Shown here: positions 19,763 to 28,818 of the stretch, piece after piece
How the letters are laid out: the number at the start of each line of letters is the position of its first letter
Numbering within the stretch: position 1 is the stretch's first letter
From: Psychrobacter immobilis
GTDB taxonomy: Bacteria > Pseudomonadota > Gammaproteobacteria > Pseudomonadales > Moraxellaceae
Assembly: GCF_904846185.1 (NCBI RefSeq)
Contig: NZ_CAJGZQ010000003.1
Coordinates: forward strand, 145,954-209,953
Direction: 5' to 3'
Length of the DNA: 64,000 nucleotides
The notes under the pieces: model-generated
What the model was told of the DNA's origin: nothing
Seen by the model: the letters and a program-made list of their open reading frames with translations, nothing else
Databases searched by the model: none
Made by a program: the position numbers and the translations under genes

Positions 19763-20293
19763 CTATATTGCAGCATCGGTATACTGCAAGTCTTGTGCGA
19801 GCAGGCTTGGCATAAAAACATACCAATCTTGCTCATTTTTAAAGAACTTGCCGTGATTATAAGGAGCAAAGGGCGAATTAGGCTCTATAGCTTCTGTACG
19901 GTATTGATCATGCGTAAATTGTTCAATCCCAATTACTTGATCCACTAACAGTCCTGAAAAGAGATTGTCATGTTCAATGACAATGACTTTGCGTTGGCTC
20001 ATTTGTGTTAAACGACTAGGGACCTGTAGAAACTGAGACAAATCGGTGATTGGCAATAGGCGTCCGCGGATATTGGCGATGCCTAGCATCCAAGGCTTCA
20101 CTAGAGGCAAGCTGGTATACTCTGGCATGGCCAATACTTCTGATACTTGACCCATCGGTGCAACTAACCGCTGTCCGCCAATCTCGAATACCACACCTTG
20201 CCAGTCATACTCTTGTCCACCGCGGCGACCACTTTTGCGCGCGCGTGCCAAGTCTGCTAAACGCAGAAGCTCAATAAACCCTCTGGAAGCCAC
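19763..20293 (-). CDS. pilI: CheW-like coupling protein PilI
   Basis: 176 residues starting at a GTG preceded by GGAG. A CheW domain spans about residues 25-165, with FEIGGQRLVAPMGQVSEVL, WMLGIANIRGRLLPITDL and VLVDQVIGIE-like strands. PilI docks the PilJ signalling tip to the kinase ChpA. It begins 3 bp after pilH ends, so the two are co-translated. An arginine-rich N-terminal segment (ARARKSGRRGGQ) precedes the domain. Confidence 0.93.
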   Translation of the reverse strand: MASRGFIELLRLADLARARKSGRRGGQEYDWQGVVFEIGGQRLVAPMGQVSEVLAMPEYTSLPLVKPWMLGIANIRGRLLPITDLSQFLQVPSRLTQMSQRKVIVIEHDNLFSGLLVDQVIGIEQFTHDQYRTEAIEPNSPFAPYNHGKFFKNEQDWYVFMPSLLAQDLQYTDAAI

Positions 20294-20296
20294 AAT

Positions 20297-20659
20297 CTAC
20301 TCCATTACTTTACGAATAATATTAACCAATCCATTTTCGTCAACGGGCTTAGCCATATACTCTTTAGCGCCTTGGCGTTTTCCCCAAACTCGATCGGTTT
20401 CCTGATTTTTGGTACTGATCATAATCACTGGAATATGCGCGGTGGTTTTACCTCGAGTAATTTTGCGAGTGGCCTGAAAACCGTTCATCTCAGGCATAAC
20501 CACGTCCATTAAAATGACATCTGGTAAGTGATCAATGGCCATCTGGCAACCTTGCTCACCATTTATAGCCTCTAATACTTTGAAATTATGTCTGGCAAGC
20601 ATGTCGCGAAATTTCGCCATCTCAGATGGTGAGTCGTCAATGACTAAAACTGTAGTCAT
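20297..20659 (-). CDS. pilH: Response regulator PilH
   Basis: 120 residues, a single receiver domain. VLVIDDSPSE holds the acidic pocket, VILMDVVMPEMNG the phosphoacceptor Asp (about residue 52), and YMAKPV the conserved Lys. In Pil-Chp systems PilH acts as phosphate sink or retraction regulator opposite PilG. AAGGAA lies 6-7 nt before the ATG. It heads the pilH-pilI pair and is separated from pilG by 282 bp. Confidence 0.93.
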   Translation of the reverse strand: MTTVLVIDDSPSEMAKFRDMLARHNFKVLEAINGEQGCQMAIDHLPDVILMDVVMPEMNGFQATRKITRGKTTAHIPVIMISTKNQETDRVWGKRQGAKEYMAKPVDENGLVNIIRKVME

Positions 20660-20941
20660 AGGAATTTCCTTTATTTTCGAAAGTATCCATAAGGATATGT
20701 TGTTATATTATTGAGACAATCCGACTGAAAGTAGCACGCCAACCATGAATGGCAGGGCAACTCTCTTAACAGTTTCGGTTAAATATTGAGCAGTTATTAG
20801 TAATATTTTATCAATACTAAACCTCTTAACCGTAATGCCTAGCCTAATTTATCTGATTCTATATAAAGCATAGCAATGCATAAATCATACCAACTCGTAA
20901 GACGTTATTTAACGATATATCTACAAGCGGACTCATTTATA

Positions 20942-21319
20942 TTAGCGGTACTGATTAATTGCCTCGAACAGCTCATCTTTACTAAATGGCTTGGTCAGAT
21001 ACTCATCTGAACCCACAATACGACCACGCGCTTTGTCAAATAAGCCATCTTTAGACGACAACATAATCACAGGTTTGCTGGCATAATCAGGGTTGTTTTT
21101 TATTAGCGCACAAGTCTGATAGCCATCCAAACGCGGCATCATAATGTCGACAAAAATAATATCTGGATTGTTATCGACAATTTTTGCTAAAGCATCAAAA
21201 CCATCAATGGCGGTCACAACTTCGCAACCCGCTTTTTGTAATAAAGTCTCTGCGGTACGGCGAATGGTTTTTGAATCATCAATCACCATTACTTTTAAAC
21301 CATCAAAATTATTTTCCAT
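20942..21319 (-). CDS. pilG: Response regulator PilG
   Basis: 125 residues, a single receiver domain: VMVIDDSKTIRRTAE, IIFVDIMMPRLDGYQ (Asp about residue 58) and YLTKPFSKDEL. It is the first gene of the cluster and matches PilG, the regulator that receives phosphate from ChpA and promotes pilus extension and cAMP production. AGGA lies about 8 nt before the ATG. The unusually long gap to pilH suggests separate transcription or an mRNA leader. Confidence 0.92.
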   Translation of the reverse strand: MENNFDGLKVMVIDDSKTIRRTAETLLQKAGCEVVTAIDGFDALAKIVDNNPDIIFVDIMMPRLDGYQTCALIKNNPDYASKPVIMLSSKDGLFDKARGRIVGSDEYLTKPFSKDELFEAINQYR

Positions 21320-21987
21320 TATCAGTGTCCTATAAACGACTATTTATTCTTAATACCATCCATCAATGCAAAAATTTAACGGTTATTTCAACCTGTCATA
21401 TCATTCATTATTGGACTGATATGAGACGCTAAATTTGCATTACCATATGTTATGACAGTCGACATATCATCTGCCAGTATCTGCCTGTCAAACAGAGCGT
21501 CAACATGGGCTACTATACGCACTTTCTAATTAATAAGCTTACTAAATTGCGCCAAATCTATGGCTTTTTAGACGACTTATTTTGCTTTTATTATCGTCCA
21601 CTGCAACCGTATTTGGTCTAAAACAAGGTAAAGTACCTTTTATTACTGATGACCTTGACGATAAAAGAGGTAAGCCCGAAGTAGAAGAACCATCAACCTT
21701 ATGATATTTCTGCATTATATAGAAACGCTTGGCACATTGCTGAATAATTTTCTTTTGTGATAAAAATGTATCATTGTATTTTGTTATGTTTGTTTTAGCA
21801 CAGTTATCGACTAATTTCCAGTTATGAATGAGCCAATATTCGAACTGGTCAGTAATATAAAAATTTGTTCAGACTTGCTGTCACTCCTAGCTTAGCTAAT
21901 GACTGGATTTAGTAGACTTAATGTCAGCGGTTTATTAAGTTTTCCGCACTTATTTCACCCAGTGGCAATTCACTATATAATAAAACG
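21320..21987. other. Divergent intergenic region upstream of pilG
   Basis: About 670 bp without a supported gene. It should hold the pilG promoter (minus) and that of the adaptor lipoprotein (plus). On the plus strand a TATAAT at 21976-21981 lies directly before the adaptor start codons, with only a weak -35. No RNA gene, repeat or gene remnant was recognised. Confidence 0.4.
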
Positions 21988-22008
21988 ATGACTACTATGG
22001 TGACTGCT

Positions 22009-23301
22009 ATGATGGCTTCTAAATTTTTAAAAAATAGCACCTATCTACTGAGTGCTTTTCTTCTTGCTGCCTGTCAGCCATCACCGCCTACCAATGAGCC
22101 TGTGACTGCAGAAAACAGTGAGACTGTAGATACCCCTATTGTCATTACCGACGATAGTGTGACCATGACGCCAGATCATATATTGAGCATAAAACCTTCA
22201 CGTTATCAGCCCAGCCTTGGTTTACAAGGTAAGATCGAACCTATCAAACAGACTAAACTTATCGCTGCATACCCCATTAACGTCGAAGAAATACTGGTTA
22301 CTGAGGGTCAATGGGTAGAAAAAGATATGCCGCTGCTTATTGTTCGACGCGTGCAATCAGAAAGCAAAACAGTAGATGCATCCAACCCAGCCAAGGAGCA
22401 ATCTTCGGCATCGAACAGCGTTGCCCCAGATTCTGAGATGACGAACGATGCGGTTGATGTAAAGCAAACACACTCACAAAAAACGGACGCTAGCTCAAAA
22501 CCAAATCAGCCTACAGCAGAAAATGGTGCAACAACCACTAAAAACGACCCAATTGCTAACAAAGAAGAGGCAGCAGCAAACGCCACAGTGGGCACTCCTA
22601 AAAACGCAGTCGGCAATCCTAAAAACAATGACCAAACCAGCGCTAATAGCACGGCGAGCTCAAAACCGCAGCAGAATCAGTATAATTTGGTCACTGTGCG
22701 CGCCAGTTTTTCTGGTCGTGTAAAAAACTTATATGCCAAAGCAGGTCAAAGACTAGAGGCGCGCACGCCTTTATTACAGCTTAGCGATGAAACTAAATTA
22801 CACTTTATCGCGACCCTACCTATTCAAGCAGAACCGCAACTTTCGGTTGGTCAGACTGTCAATTTTACAGCTGAAGGTATGTCGGAACAGTTCACAGGAC
22901 AAGTCAGTAAACTGACAGCGACCAGCCAGCCGAAAAAGCTGTTGGTCTATGTTAACGTCATTGACAATGAAGCAAGTCGAGACAAGTTATTGCCAGATAT
23001 GAAAGTCACGGGGCGGGTTAATTATGGTCAAATAGATGTGGGCACTATCGTACCTAAGCGCGCGTTGCACGATGTTGACTTGACAGAATTACAAACGTCA
23101 CCATATAAGCCTCTGTCACCGTTAACTGCTAACGTGTGGATTATTGGACAGGATCAGCGCCTAACACGCCAGCCTATTGAAGTAGTCGAATATGACCCTA
23201 TCACAAAGCAATATTTAATTGCGGGTATTAGCAACGACAGTTTGATTTGTTTGGCTGATTTACCAGCTGATGCTAAAGGTAAAAAAGTCAATGTCTCATA
23301 G
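22009..23301 (+). CDS. Periplasmic adaptor (HlyD/RND-type) lipoprotein without a coiled-coil hairpin
   Basis: About 430 residues; ATGs at 21988, 21997, 22009 and 22012 are all possible. I prefer 22009 or 22012 because a TATAAT at 21976 would place the transcript start near 21988. The lipobox LLAAC gives an inner-membrane lipoprotein. Two lipoyl half-motifs are visible, VEEILVTEGQWVEKDMPLL and RVKNLYAKAGQRLEARTPLL, then beta-barrel sequence. Between the halves, where a helical hairpin normally reaches TolC, lie about 100 Ala/Ser/Asn/Lys-rich residues. No pump gene is adjacent; a two-component pair follows. Transport partner unknown. Confidence 0.75.
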   Translation: MMASKFLKNSTYLLSAFLLAACQPSPPTNEPVTAENSETVDTPIVITDDSVTMTPDHILSIKPSRYQPSLGLQGKIEPIKQTKLIAAYPINVEEILVTEGQWVEKDMPLLIVRRVQSESKTVDASNPAKEQSSASNSVAPDSEMTNDAVDVKQTHSQKTDASSKPNQPTAENGATTTKNDPIANKEEAAANATVGTPKNAVGNPKNNDQTSANSTASSKPQQNQYNLVTVRASFSGRVKNLYAKAGQRLEARTPLLQLSDETKLHFIATLPIQAEPQLSVGQTVNFTAEGMSEQFTGQVSKLTATSQPKKLLVYVNVIDNEASRDKLLPDMKVTGRVNYGQIDVGTIVPKRALHDVDLTELQTSPYKPLSPLTANVWIIGQDQRLTRQPIEVVEYDPITKQYLIAGISNDSLICLADLPADAKGKKVNVS

Positions 23302-23598
23302 CTATGCATGCCGACAGTTACATTGTGTAGAAACATTAACAAAGCCTCTCTTGTTTTGTAACTGCGTAATTAGGCAATATGACCGTACAATATATAGCAT
23401 TAACCGAGTATTCTGAATCATTGGTATTAAATGATTCAATATCTTGAAAGTTTGAGAAATCTTAGAAAGTTTGAGAACCTAGAGGCTTAATCGTTTAACT
23501 GTTTAAGATCCTAAAATCAGCGATGTATTTATCGTGATACAAAATATCAAAACAGATGAAACGTTTGGCCAACCATAACAACAACTAGAGGATAACCC
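23302..23598. other. Intergenic region before the two-component genes
   Basis: Nearly 300 bp with no gene. It contains the short imperfect direct repeat gaaagtttgagaa (about 23446-23477). It presumably holds the promoter of the response regulator, but no clear -35/-10 pair stands out. Confidence 0.3.
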
Positions 23599-24321
23599 AT
23601 GAGCAAGCAGATTTTATTAATCGAAGATGATCCTGATCTAGCTGAGTTAATCAGCGATTACCTGACCATGAATTATTATGACGTCCATCATGCAGGGCTT
23701 GGTCAAGAAGGGCTTGATCTATTGGATGCTAAAGAGCGTGACATTGATTTGGTCGTGCTTGACTTAATGCTGCCTGACATGGATGGTATGCAAGTTTGTC
23801 AAAAAATTCGCGGCAATAAAAACAACATGACCAATAAAGTGCCAATTATCATGTTGACAGCGAAAGGCGATACCACCGATCGCGTGCTGGGACTTGAGAT
23901 GGGTGCTGATGATTATATATCTAAGCCTTTTGAGCCACGCGAGCTTCTCGCTCGAATCCGTGCTGTTATTCGCCGTCATGAGCAGCCTAATCAAGCAGAT
24001 AGCCAGTCTGACAGCTTGACCTTTGGTCGTTTGAGCGTGTTCCCTGACAGCCATGAAGTGACCATCGACGATGAGCCTGTTCGTTTAACGACGCATCAGT
24101 TTCAATTATTGCATTACTTTGCCACCCATTCTGGTAAAGTATTGAATCGCGAGCAACTGTGGCAAGCCATGCCCAATGATGACAGCTCAGATAATATCGA
24201 TCGCGCCATTGATGTTCATATCTCGCGCCTGCGTGCTTTAATTGAAGACAACCCACGCCAGCCAAAACGTATTATTACCGTACGCGGTGTTGGTTATCAA
24301 TTTGCCACTGATCAGGTTTGA
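23599..24321 (+). CDS. OmpR-family response regulator
   Basis: 240 residues. Receiver domain about 1-120: LLIEDDPDLAE, VVLDLMLPDMDG (Asp about 54) and YISKPFEPREL. C-terminal winged helix about 135-235 with LTTHQFQLLHYFATHSGKVLNREQL split around residues 160-185 and a typical HISRLRALIEDNPRQPKRI recognition end. AGAGGA precedes the ATG by 6 nt. It is followed by its cognate kinase gene 102 bp later. It resembles RstA/BfmR-type envelope regulators; the regulon cannot be inferred from sequence. Confidence 0.93.
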   Translation: MSKQILLIEDDPDLAELISDYLTMNYYDVHHAGLGQEGLDLLDAKERDIDLVVLDLMLPDMDGMQVCQKIRGNKNNMTNKVPIIMLTAKGDTTDRVLGLEMGADDYISKPFEPRELLARIRAVIRRHEQPNQADSQSDSLTFGRLSVFPDSHEVTIDDEPVRLTTHQFQLLHYFATHSGKVLNREQLWQAMPNDDSSDNIDRAIDVHISRLRALIEDNPRQPKRIITVRGVGYQFATDQV

Positions 24322-24423
24322 TCACAAAAGTGGCAAATTAATCGATAAAAACCATACTTTTAATTTGTTTATGCAAATTAGAAGTATAAGTCGATATAAA
24401 CGGCTGATAGTAGAGATGGTTTA

Positions 24424-26589
24424 ATGCAGCAGTTGGGATTTCGTTCGGTATTTGCCAAATTATTTGCCAGTGTCATGCTGGCACTTATTTTATTTGCAGT
24501 GGCGATGGTGCTGTTGACGCAACTTGTGCACGATAAAGATGCAAGTATTCGATCAGAAGTATTGGCCACCCAGATTTTAGGACAAATAGACCCTTTCTTG
24601 CATGAGTTGAATATCTCTGTTAGCGAGGACAATCGCTTGCAAGCGCGCTTTATGCTAGCAGTGGTCAAAAAGAGCTTTGATATCTTTGATGAGTCATTAC
24701 AGGCAAAGATGGGCTTGTATGACAGCGAAGGTCGATTGCTAATGCAAACGGATAACAGCGATTTGCCATTGGAGTTGCCCGCACCGCCCTCTTTATTTTC
24801 ACGCGTTTTTCCCTCTCTCGCAGACACCTCCCCTACCAAGCAAGCTCAAGTTTATAGCAGCACCGGCTATACGCTTTTGTATGAATCACGCTTACCGCCT
24901 AAAAAACCAGTACTCTCTTCTGCGCTGAATTTATTTACTGGCACACTACTACTGTTACTGATTATGGCAGGTGTCCTATGGTGGATTGCTCGTACCATCA
25001 CTTGGCGCATCAATCAGATGAGCCAGCAGATGGCGCAACTGGGTGATGGTGATTTTACCGTACGGGTGAATGCTCGTGGTAACGATGAGATCGCCTCACT
25101 AGCGCGTGGATTTAATCAAGCAGCACAAAAAATCGAACACCTTATCGATGCCAATAACCTGCTCTTAGCACATGCTTCTCATGAGCTACGTACCCCCATT
25201 ACTCGTATCCGCTTACAGATTGAGATGATGGATATGCTCGCAGGGGCGCTACCATCTGATACCAAAGCAAAGTTTGATAAACGTGCGCAAGCGATTAACC
25301 GCGATTTGTCAGGGCTCAATGATTTGGTAGAGAGTATCTTATTGGTGAGTCGTTTAGACGCCGGTCATGCCTTGCAGCAAGTTGAAAGCTTAGACTTATA
25401 TGATCTGGTGAATCAAGAACGGCAACATTATCCTGAAGCGACACTCATTGGTGAACATATTGTGATCGATGGTCAATCATCGATGTTGACCCATTTGATT
25501 CGTAACTTGTTAACCAATGCTATGCTACACGGCAAGCCGCCCGTGACGGTACTATTGTATGGTGTGCAAACTATTGATGAAGCAGATACCATACCTGATT
25601 ACCTGCTACAAACGATACTCTGCAGTAGCTTTGCTGATTATAATAGCTCTGATTTTAACTCCTATCACGAACCAATCGATGTCAATGAAAACGATACTCA
25701 TAGTCATACGCAGTTAAATGATTCTTCTCATATTACTGATAAAGTTAAATCTGAAGCCCCAGATACTATGACTGTGTTGCCAGCACCACCGATATATAGA
25801 AACGGAGAAAATATTGCGGTTGAGCATGATTTCAATTCCGATGCCGATGCCGATGTGAACATAGAGACTAAAATCGATAATGGTAATATTAGTAATGCCA
25901 ACAGCGACACTGATTCTATTGAAGCCCACGCGACCTTAACAGAATCTACTGATGTGGATAGCATTCAAACTGACTCAAGCACTTTGACAAACGCAGTCAA
26001 CAGTAACGATACCGTTGGAAGCACCAGTGAATCTTCATTGATTGCTAATTATCATAACTTTACCAATGATTTGACTGACAAAATTAAAAAGATGGTTTGG
26101 AAAGCAGTTCCTGACACTGAAGAGCCGTCTGCAGTTATCAATGACGCTAAGAGTACTGCCTTGAATGATACAGTTCCTAAATCCAAAGGTGCTATAATAA
26201 ATAAAAGTGGCAATACACGCGACAAGGGTGATGCTCAAAATAACACTCAAAATCCTACAGAAGTACTCAGTACACCGCGCAAAGAAGGCTTGTTTGCCAA
26301 GCATCTAAAAAAAGCCAAGACCGATCCTGTACGCCCATTACCGAAATATGCAGTATTGGCAGTGATTGATGAAGGCACGGGTATTCCAGAAGACAAACGT
26401 GAAGAAGTATTTAGTCCATTTGTGCGGTTGCAACAAAAAAATAAAGGTTCTGGACTAGGCTTATCGCTAGTATCACAAATCGTTACCGCACATCAAGGGC
26501 GCATCATTACTGATACGTTGAATGGACATACCAGGTTTTTAGTTGTCATACCAGTCAAGCACGACCCACATTATCACCAGCATGACTAG
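24424..26589 (+). CDS. Sensor histidine kinase with a roughly 250-residue insert splitting its ATPase domain
   Basis: 721 residues. Two transmembrane helices (about 10-35 and 175-195) enclose a periplasmic sensor region; HAMP follows to about 240. The phosphoacceptor is in SHELRTP (His about 253). The N-box NLLTNAMLHG is near 360-370, but the G1 box DEGTGIP is only at about 649 and G2 GSGLGLSLV at about 676. Normal kinases have 30-40 residues between these boxes. The insert is rich in Asp, Asn, Ser and Thr with a basic end (KHLKKAKTD). All catalytic boxes are intact and in frame, so the enzyme may still fold. It partners with the regulator just upstream. Confidence 0.9.
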   Translation: MQQLGFRSVFAKLFASVMLALILFAVAMVLLTQLVHDKDASIRSEVLATQILGQIDPFLHELNISVSEDNRLQARFMLAVVKKSFDIFDESLQAKMGLYDSEGRLLMQTDNSDLPLELPAPPSLFSRVFPSLADTSPTKQAQVYSSTGYTLLYESRLPPKKPVLSSALNLFTGTLLLLLIMAGVLWWIARTITWRINQMSQQMAQLGDGDFTVRVNARGNDEIASLARGFNQAAQKIEHLIDANNLLLAHASHELRTPITRIRLQIEMMDMLAGALPSDTKAKFDKRAQAINRDLSGLNDLVESILLVSRLDAGHALQQVESLDLYDLVNQERQHYPEATLIGEHIVIDGQSSMLTHLIRNLLTNAMLHGKPPVTVLLYGVQTIDEADTIPDYLLQTILCSSFADYNSSDFNSYHEPIDVNENDTHSHTQLNDSSHITDKVKSEAPDTMTVLPAPPIYRNGENIAVEHDFNSDADADVNIETKIDNGNISNANSDTDSIEAHATLTESTDVDSIQTDSSTLTNAVNSNDTVGSTSESSLIANYHNFTNDLTDKIKKMVWKAVPDTEEPSAVINDAKSTALNDTVPKSKGAIINKSGNTRDKGDAQNNTQNPTEVLSTPRKEGLFAKHLKKAKTDPVRPLPKYAVLAVIDEGTGIPEDKREEVFSPFVRLQQKNKGSGLGLSLVSQIVTAHQGRIITDTLNGHTRFLVVIPVKHDPHYHQHD

Positions 26590-27123
26590 GACGTGCCTTC
26601 AGTCCAATCTATTAACCTTTAAATGGGCTAAAAATGGCTAATTTTTGCCAAACATCGTCAAATAGCTTATCAATATCTCGATATTATTTGCGCTACTTTC
26701 CTTGTTTGACGGCAATTTTTATCACCATTTTTAAAATAAGGACACGACCTAGTCAGCGATGCTATAGTCGATTCAATTTAAAAGTAGTACAAGGCAACCG
26801 AGTATAGATGTATATTTAATACTTCAAGCGAAGTTAACGCAGTAATACTTTTATAGTGGAATGACTATATAAGGTGCTATGAACAGACACTTCATTCTAC
26901 TCGATCGTCGCGACTCACATTCTACAAACCCCCTCTTACTAATAGCTATTAATCATAAGCCTGTCACGGATGTTCATATCCAAAGTGCTCGATAATATGC
27001 TATATTAGCGCCCCTTATTATAGGGTTATTAACGGTTGTTTCTTAATTGGCTTCTTACATTGTTAAAGAGGCCCGACAGCGCGTTTGTGACTATTAAAAA
27101 AATTATTGAATTTTGAGCCCTCC
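26590..27123. other. Intergenic region between kinase and metNIQ
   Basis: About 530 bp with no supported gene. It contains the first copy of the 110-bp dispersed repeat (26760-26869) and, right at the kinase stop codon, a sequence resembling a degenerate IS5-type end. The remaining part should hold the metN promoter; I see no clear MetJ box or SAM riboswitch. Confidence 0.5.
26760..26869. repeat. 110-bp dispersed repeat, copy 1
   Basis: Matches 44092-44201 at 108 of 110 positions. The ends form an imperfect terminal inverted repeat of about 24 bp (ctatagtc...aaaagta against tacttttatagt...gactatag), and there is no coding capacity, so it looks like a miniature inverted-repeat element. Confidence 0.85.
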
Positions 27124-27894
27124 ATGAATGACATGATTGTCTTAAACAATGTGACCAAGAGTTTTTTAAGCGACCGATCAATCAAAGACAAAGATGGCAA
27201 ACCACATTGGTTTACTGCCGTTGAACCGACCTCGTTATCTGTCCAGCAAGGCGAAATCTTCGGCCTAATGGGATACTCGGGTGCCGGTAAGTCTACTTTA
27301 CTACGCCTAATCAATATGCTTGAGCGTCCAGATGCCGGTCAAGTCATCGTCGATGGCACTGACTTGACCACTTTGTCTGCCAGTGAATTGCGTATCGCCC
27401 GGCATAATATTGGTATGATTTTTCAGCAGTTTAATCTGATGTCCAATCGTACTGTTTTTGACAACGTGGCCTTTAATTTAACTGTTTCAGGATATCCGAG
27501 CCGCGACATTCATAAACGAGTCATGGATTGTCTAGATATTGTTGATCTAACAGACCGCGCTGGTCACTACCCTGCGCAGCTGTCAGGCGGACAAAAACAG
27601 CGTGTCGGTATTGCACGAGCGATTGCCCCCAGTCCTAAAGTATTATTGGCTGATGAGCCGACCAGTGCGCTTGATCCTGCGACGACCCGCAGCTTGTTGA
27701 CTTGTCTACGTGATATCAACGAACAACTTGGCGTCACCATTGTGATTGTGACTCATGAGATGAGTGTCATCCGTAGGCTGTGTGATCGCGCCGCATTACT
27801 GCATCAAGGTCAACTCTTGGAAGTTGCAGATGTAAGAGACGGTCTGATTCAAGCGACCACCCCGATTGGCAAAGGCTTAGTGCACGAAGACTAA
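27124..27894 (+). CDS. metN: Methionine ABC importer ATPase MetN (short form)
   Basis: 256 residues from the ATG at 27124; the ATG at 27133 is also possible. Walker A GYSGAGKSTLL, signature LSGGQKQR and Walker B VLLADEPTSALDP are intact, and the Q-loop and H-loop (IVTHEM) are present. It drives methionine import with MetI and MetQ, which follow in order. E. coli MetN has about 343 residues with a C-terminal NIL/ACT-like domain that binds methionine for feedback inhibition; that domain is absent here. Confidence 0.93.
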   Translation: MNDMIVLNNVTKSFLSDRSIKDKDGKPHWFTAVEPTSLSVQQGEIFGLMGYSGAGKSTLLRLINMLERPDAGQVIVDGTDLTTLSASELRIARHNIGMIFQQFNLMSNRTVFDNVAFNLTVSGYPSRDIHKRVMDCLDIVDLTDRAGHYPAQLSGGQKQRVGIARAIAPSPKVLLADEPTSALDPATTRSLLTCLRDINEQLGVTIVIVTHEMSVIRRLCDRAALLHQGQLLEVADVRDGLIQATTPIGKGLVHED

Positions 27895-27913
27895 TGAGGC
27901 AGGAGAAATAAAT

Positions 27914-28600
27914 ATGTTAACTGGTAGTGAATTGTCCGCCTCGATAGACAAGCTGTTTGCCCTGCGCAAAGAGATTATGAACGCGTTTATTGATACATTT
28001 ATTATGCTTGGCATCTCAACGACGGTGGCGATTGTCATCGGTGGGTTGTTTGGCGTATTTTTGTTTTTATCCAGTGATCGACAGTTTTTGCAAAACAAAA
28101 CATTGTATGGTCTGCTTGGTGGTATCACCAACTTTATGCGCGCTTTCCCATTTGTCATTTTGATGATTGCCATGAGCCCATTTACGAAGGCTATCGTTGG
28201 CACGGGTATTGGACCGATTGCGGCCTCATTGGTACTCGCCATTGCAGGTTCGTTTTATTTTGCCCGTTTGGTCGAGCAAAACTTACGTGAAGTGCCACGC
28301 GGTATCATTGAGGCGACCGAGTCTATGGGCGCACGTCCCTTGACCATTATTAAAGTCCTACTCAATGAAGCACGCTCAGGACTGGTATTGTCCGTGACGA
28401 TTCTCTGTATCAGCCTGCTCTCTTATTCAGCAGCGGCAGGTATGATTGGCGGCGGTGGTCTGGGAGATTTGGCCATTCGTTATGGCTACTATCGTTATCA
28501 AACGGAGGTGATGATTTTTATCGTTATTGTCCTATCAGTCATGGTCGTCTCCATTCAAGCATCAGGTAATTGGTTGGCTAACCGTTTGGATAAACGATAG
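27914..28600 (+). CDS. metI: Methionine ABC importer permease MetI
   Basis: 228 residues with five hydrophobic helices and the EAA-type loop ESMGARPLTIIKVLLNEARSGL that contacts the ATPase (about residues 135-157). FMRAFPFVILMIA is characteristic of MetI. GGAG lies 8 nt before the ATG, and metN ends 19 bp upstream. It forms the channel for D/L-methionine in the inner membrane. Confidence 0.95.
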   Translation: MLTGSELSASIDKLFALRKEIMNAFIDTFIMLGISTTVAIVIGGLFGVFLFLSSDRQFLQNKTLYGLLGGITNFMRAFPFVILMIAMSPFTKAIVGTGIGPIAASLVLAIAGSFYFARLVEQNLREVPRGIIEATESMGARPLTIIKVLLNEARSGLVLSVTILCISLLSYSAAAGMIGGGGLGDLAIRYGYYRYQTEVMIFIVIVLSVMVVSIQASGNWLANRLDKR

Positions 28601-28606
28601 AAAAAA

Positions 28607-28700
28607 GACTCAGACAAAGTCAGTTAACGCTAATATGAATAATACTCAGGGTTTAATGCCGATTCATCCTAAGCAAAATGCTTGACTTTGTTACTGAGAC
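28607..28700 (+). promoter_or_regulatory. Long stem-loop between metI and metQ
   Basis: GACTCAGACAAAGTCA (28607-28622) pairs with TGACTTTG plus CTGAGAC (28683-28700), leaving a small internal loop and one mismatch. A structure here could attenuate or separate metQ from metNI or protect one side of a processed mRNA. No U tract directly follows, so it is not a standard terminator. Confidence 0.5.
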
Positions 28701-28818
28701 CCTTTAATTTTGATACTAACTTAACAGTCGTTAACTTAGCAGCATTACTATCCCTAATGTTGCTTTTTTAATGGCCAGCGTTTGCCCTCCATCCCATCCC
28801 TCTTATTAAGGAAGCTCC

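Noticed and set aside
24378..24839. 153-codon minus-strand frame over the kinase N-terminus
   Set aside because: Antisense to a clear coding region; no family features.
27000..27123. SAM riboswitch or MetJ operator before metN
   Set aside because: No repeated MetJ-type octamers or SAM-riboswitch core could be recognised by eye; a covariance-model search would be needed to exclude it.
27877..28242. 121-codon minus-strand frame over metI
   Set aside because: Antisense to metI, whose domain assignment is secure.
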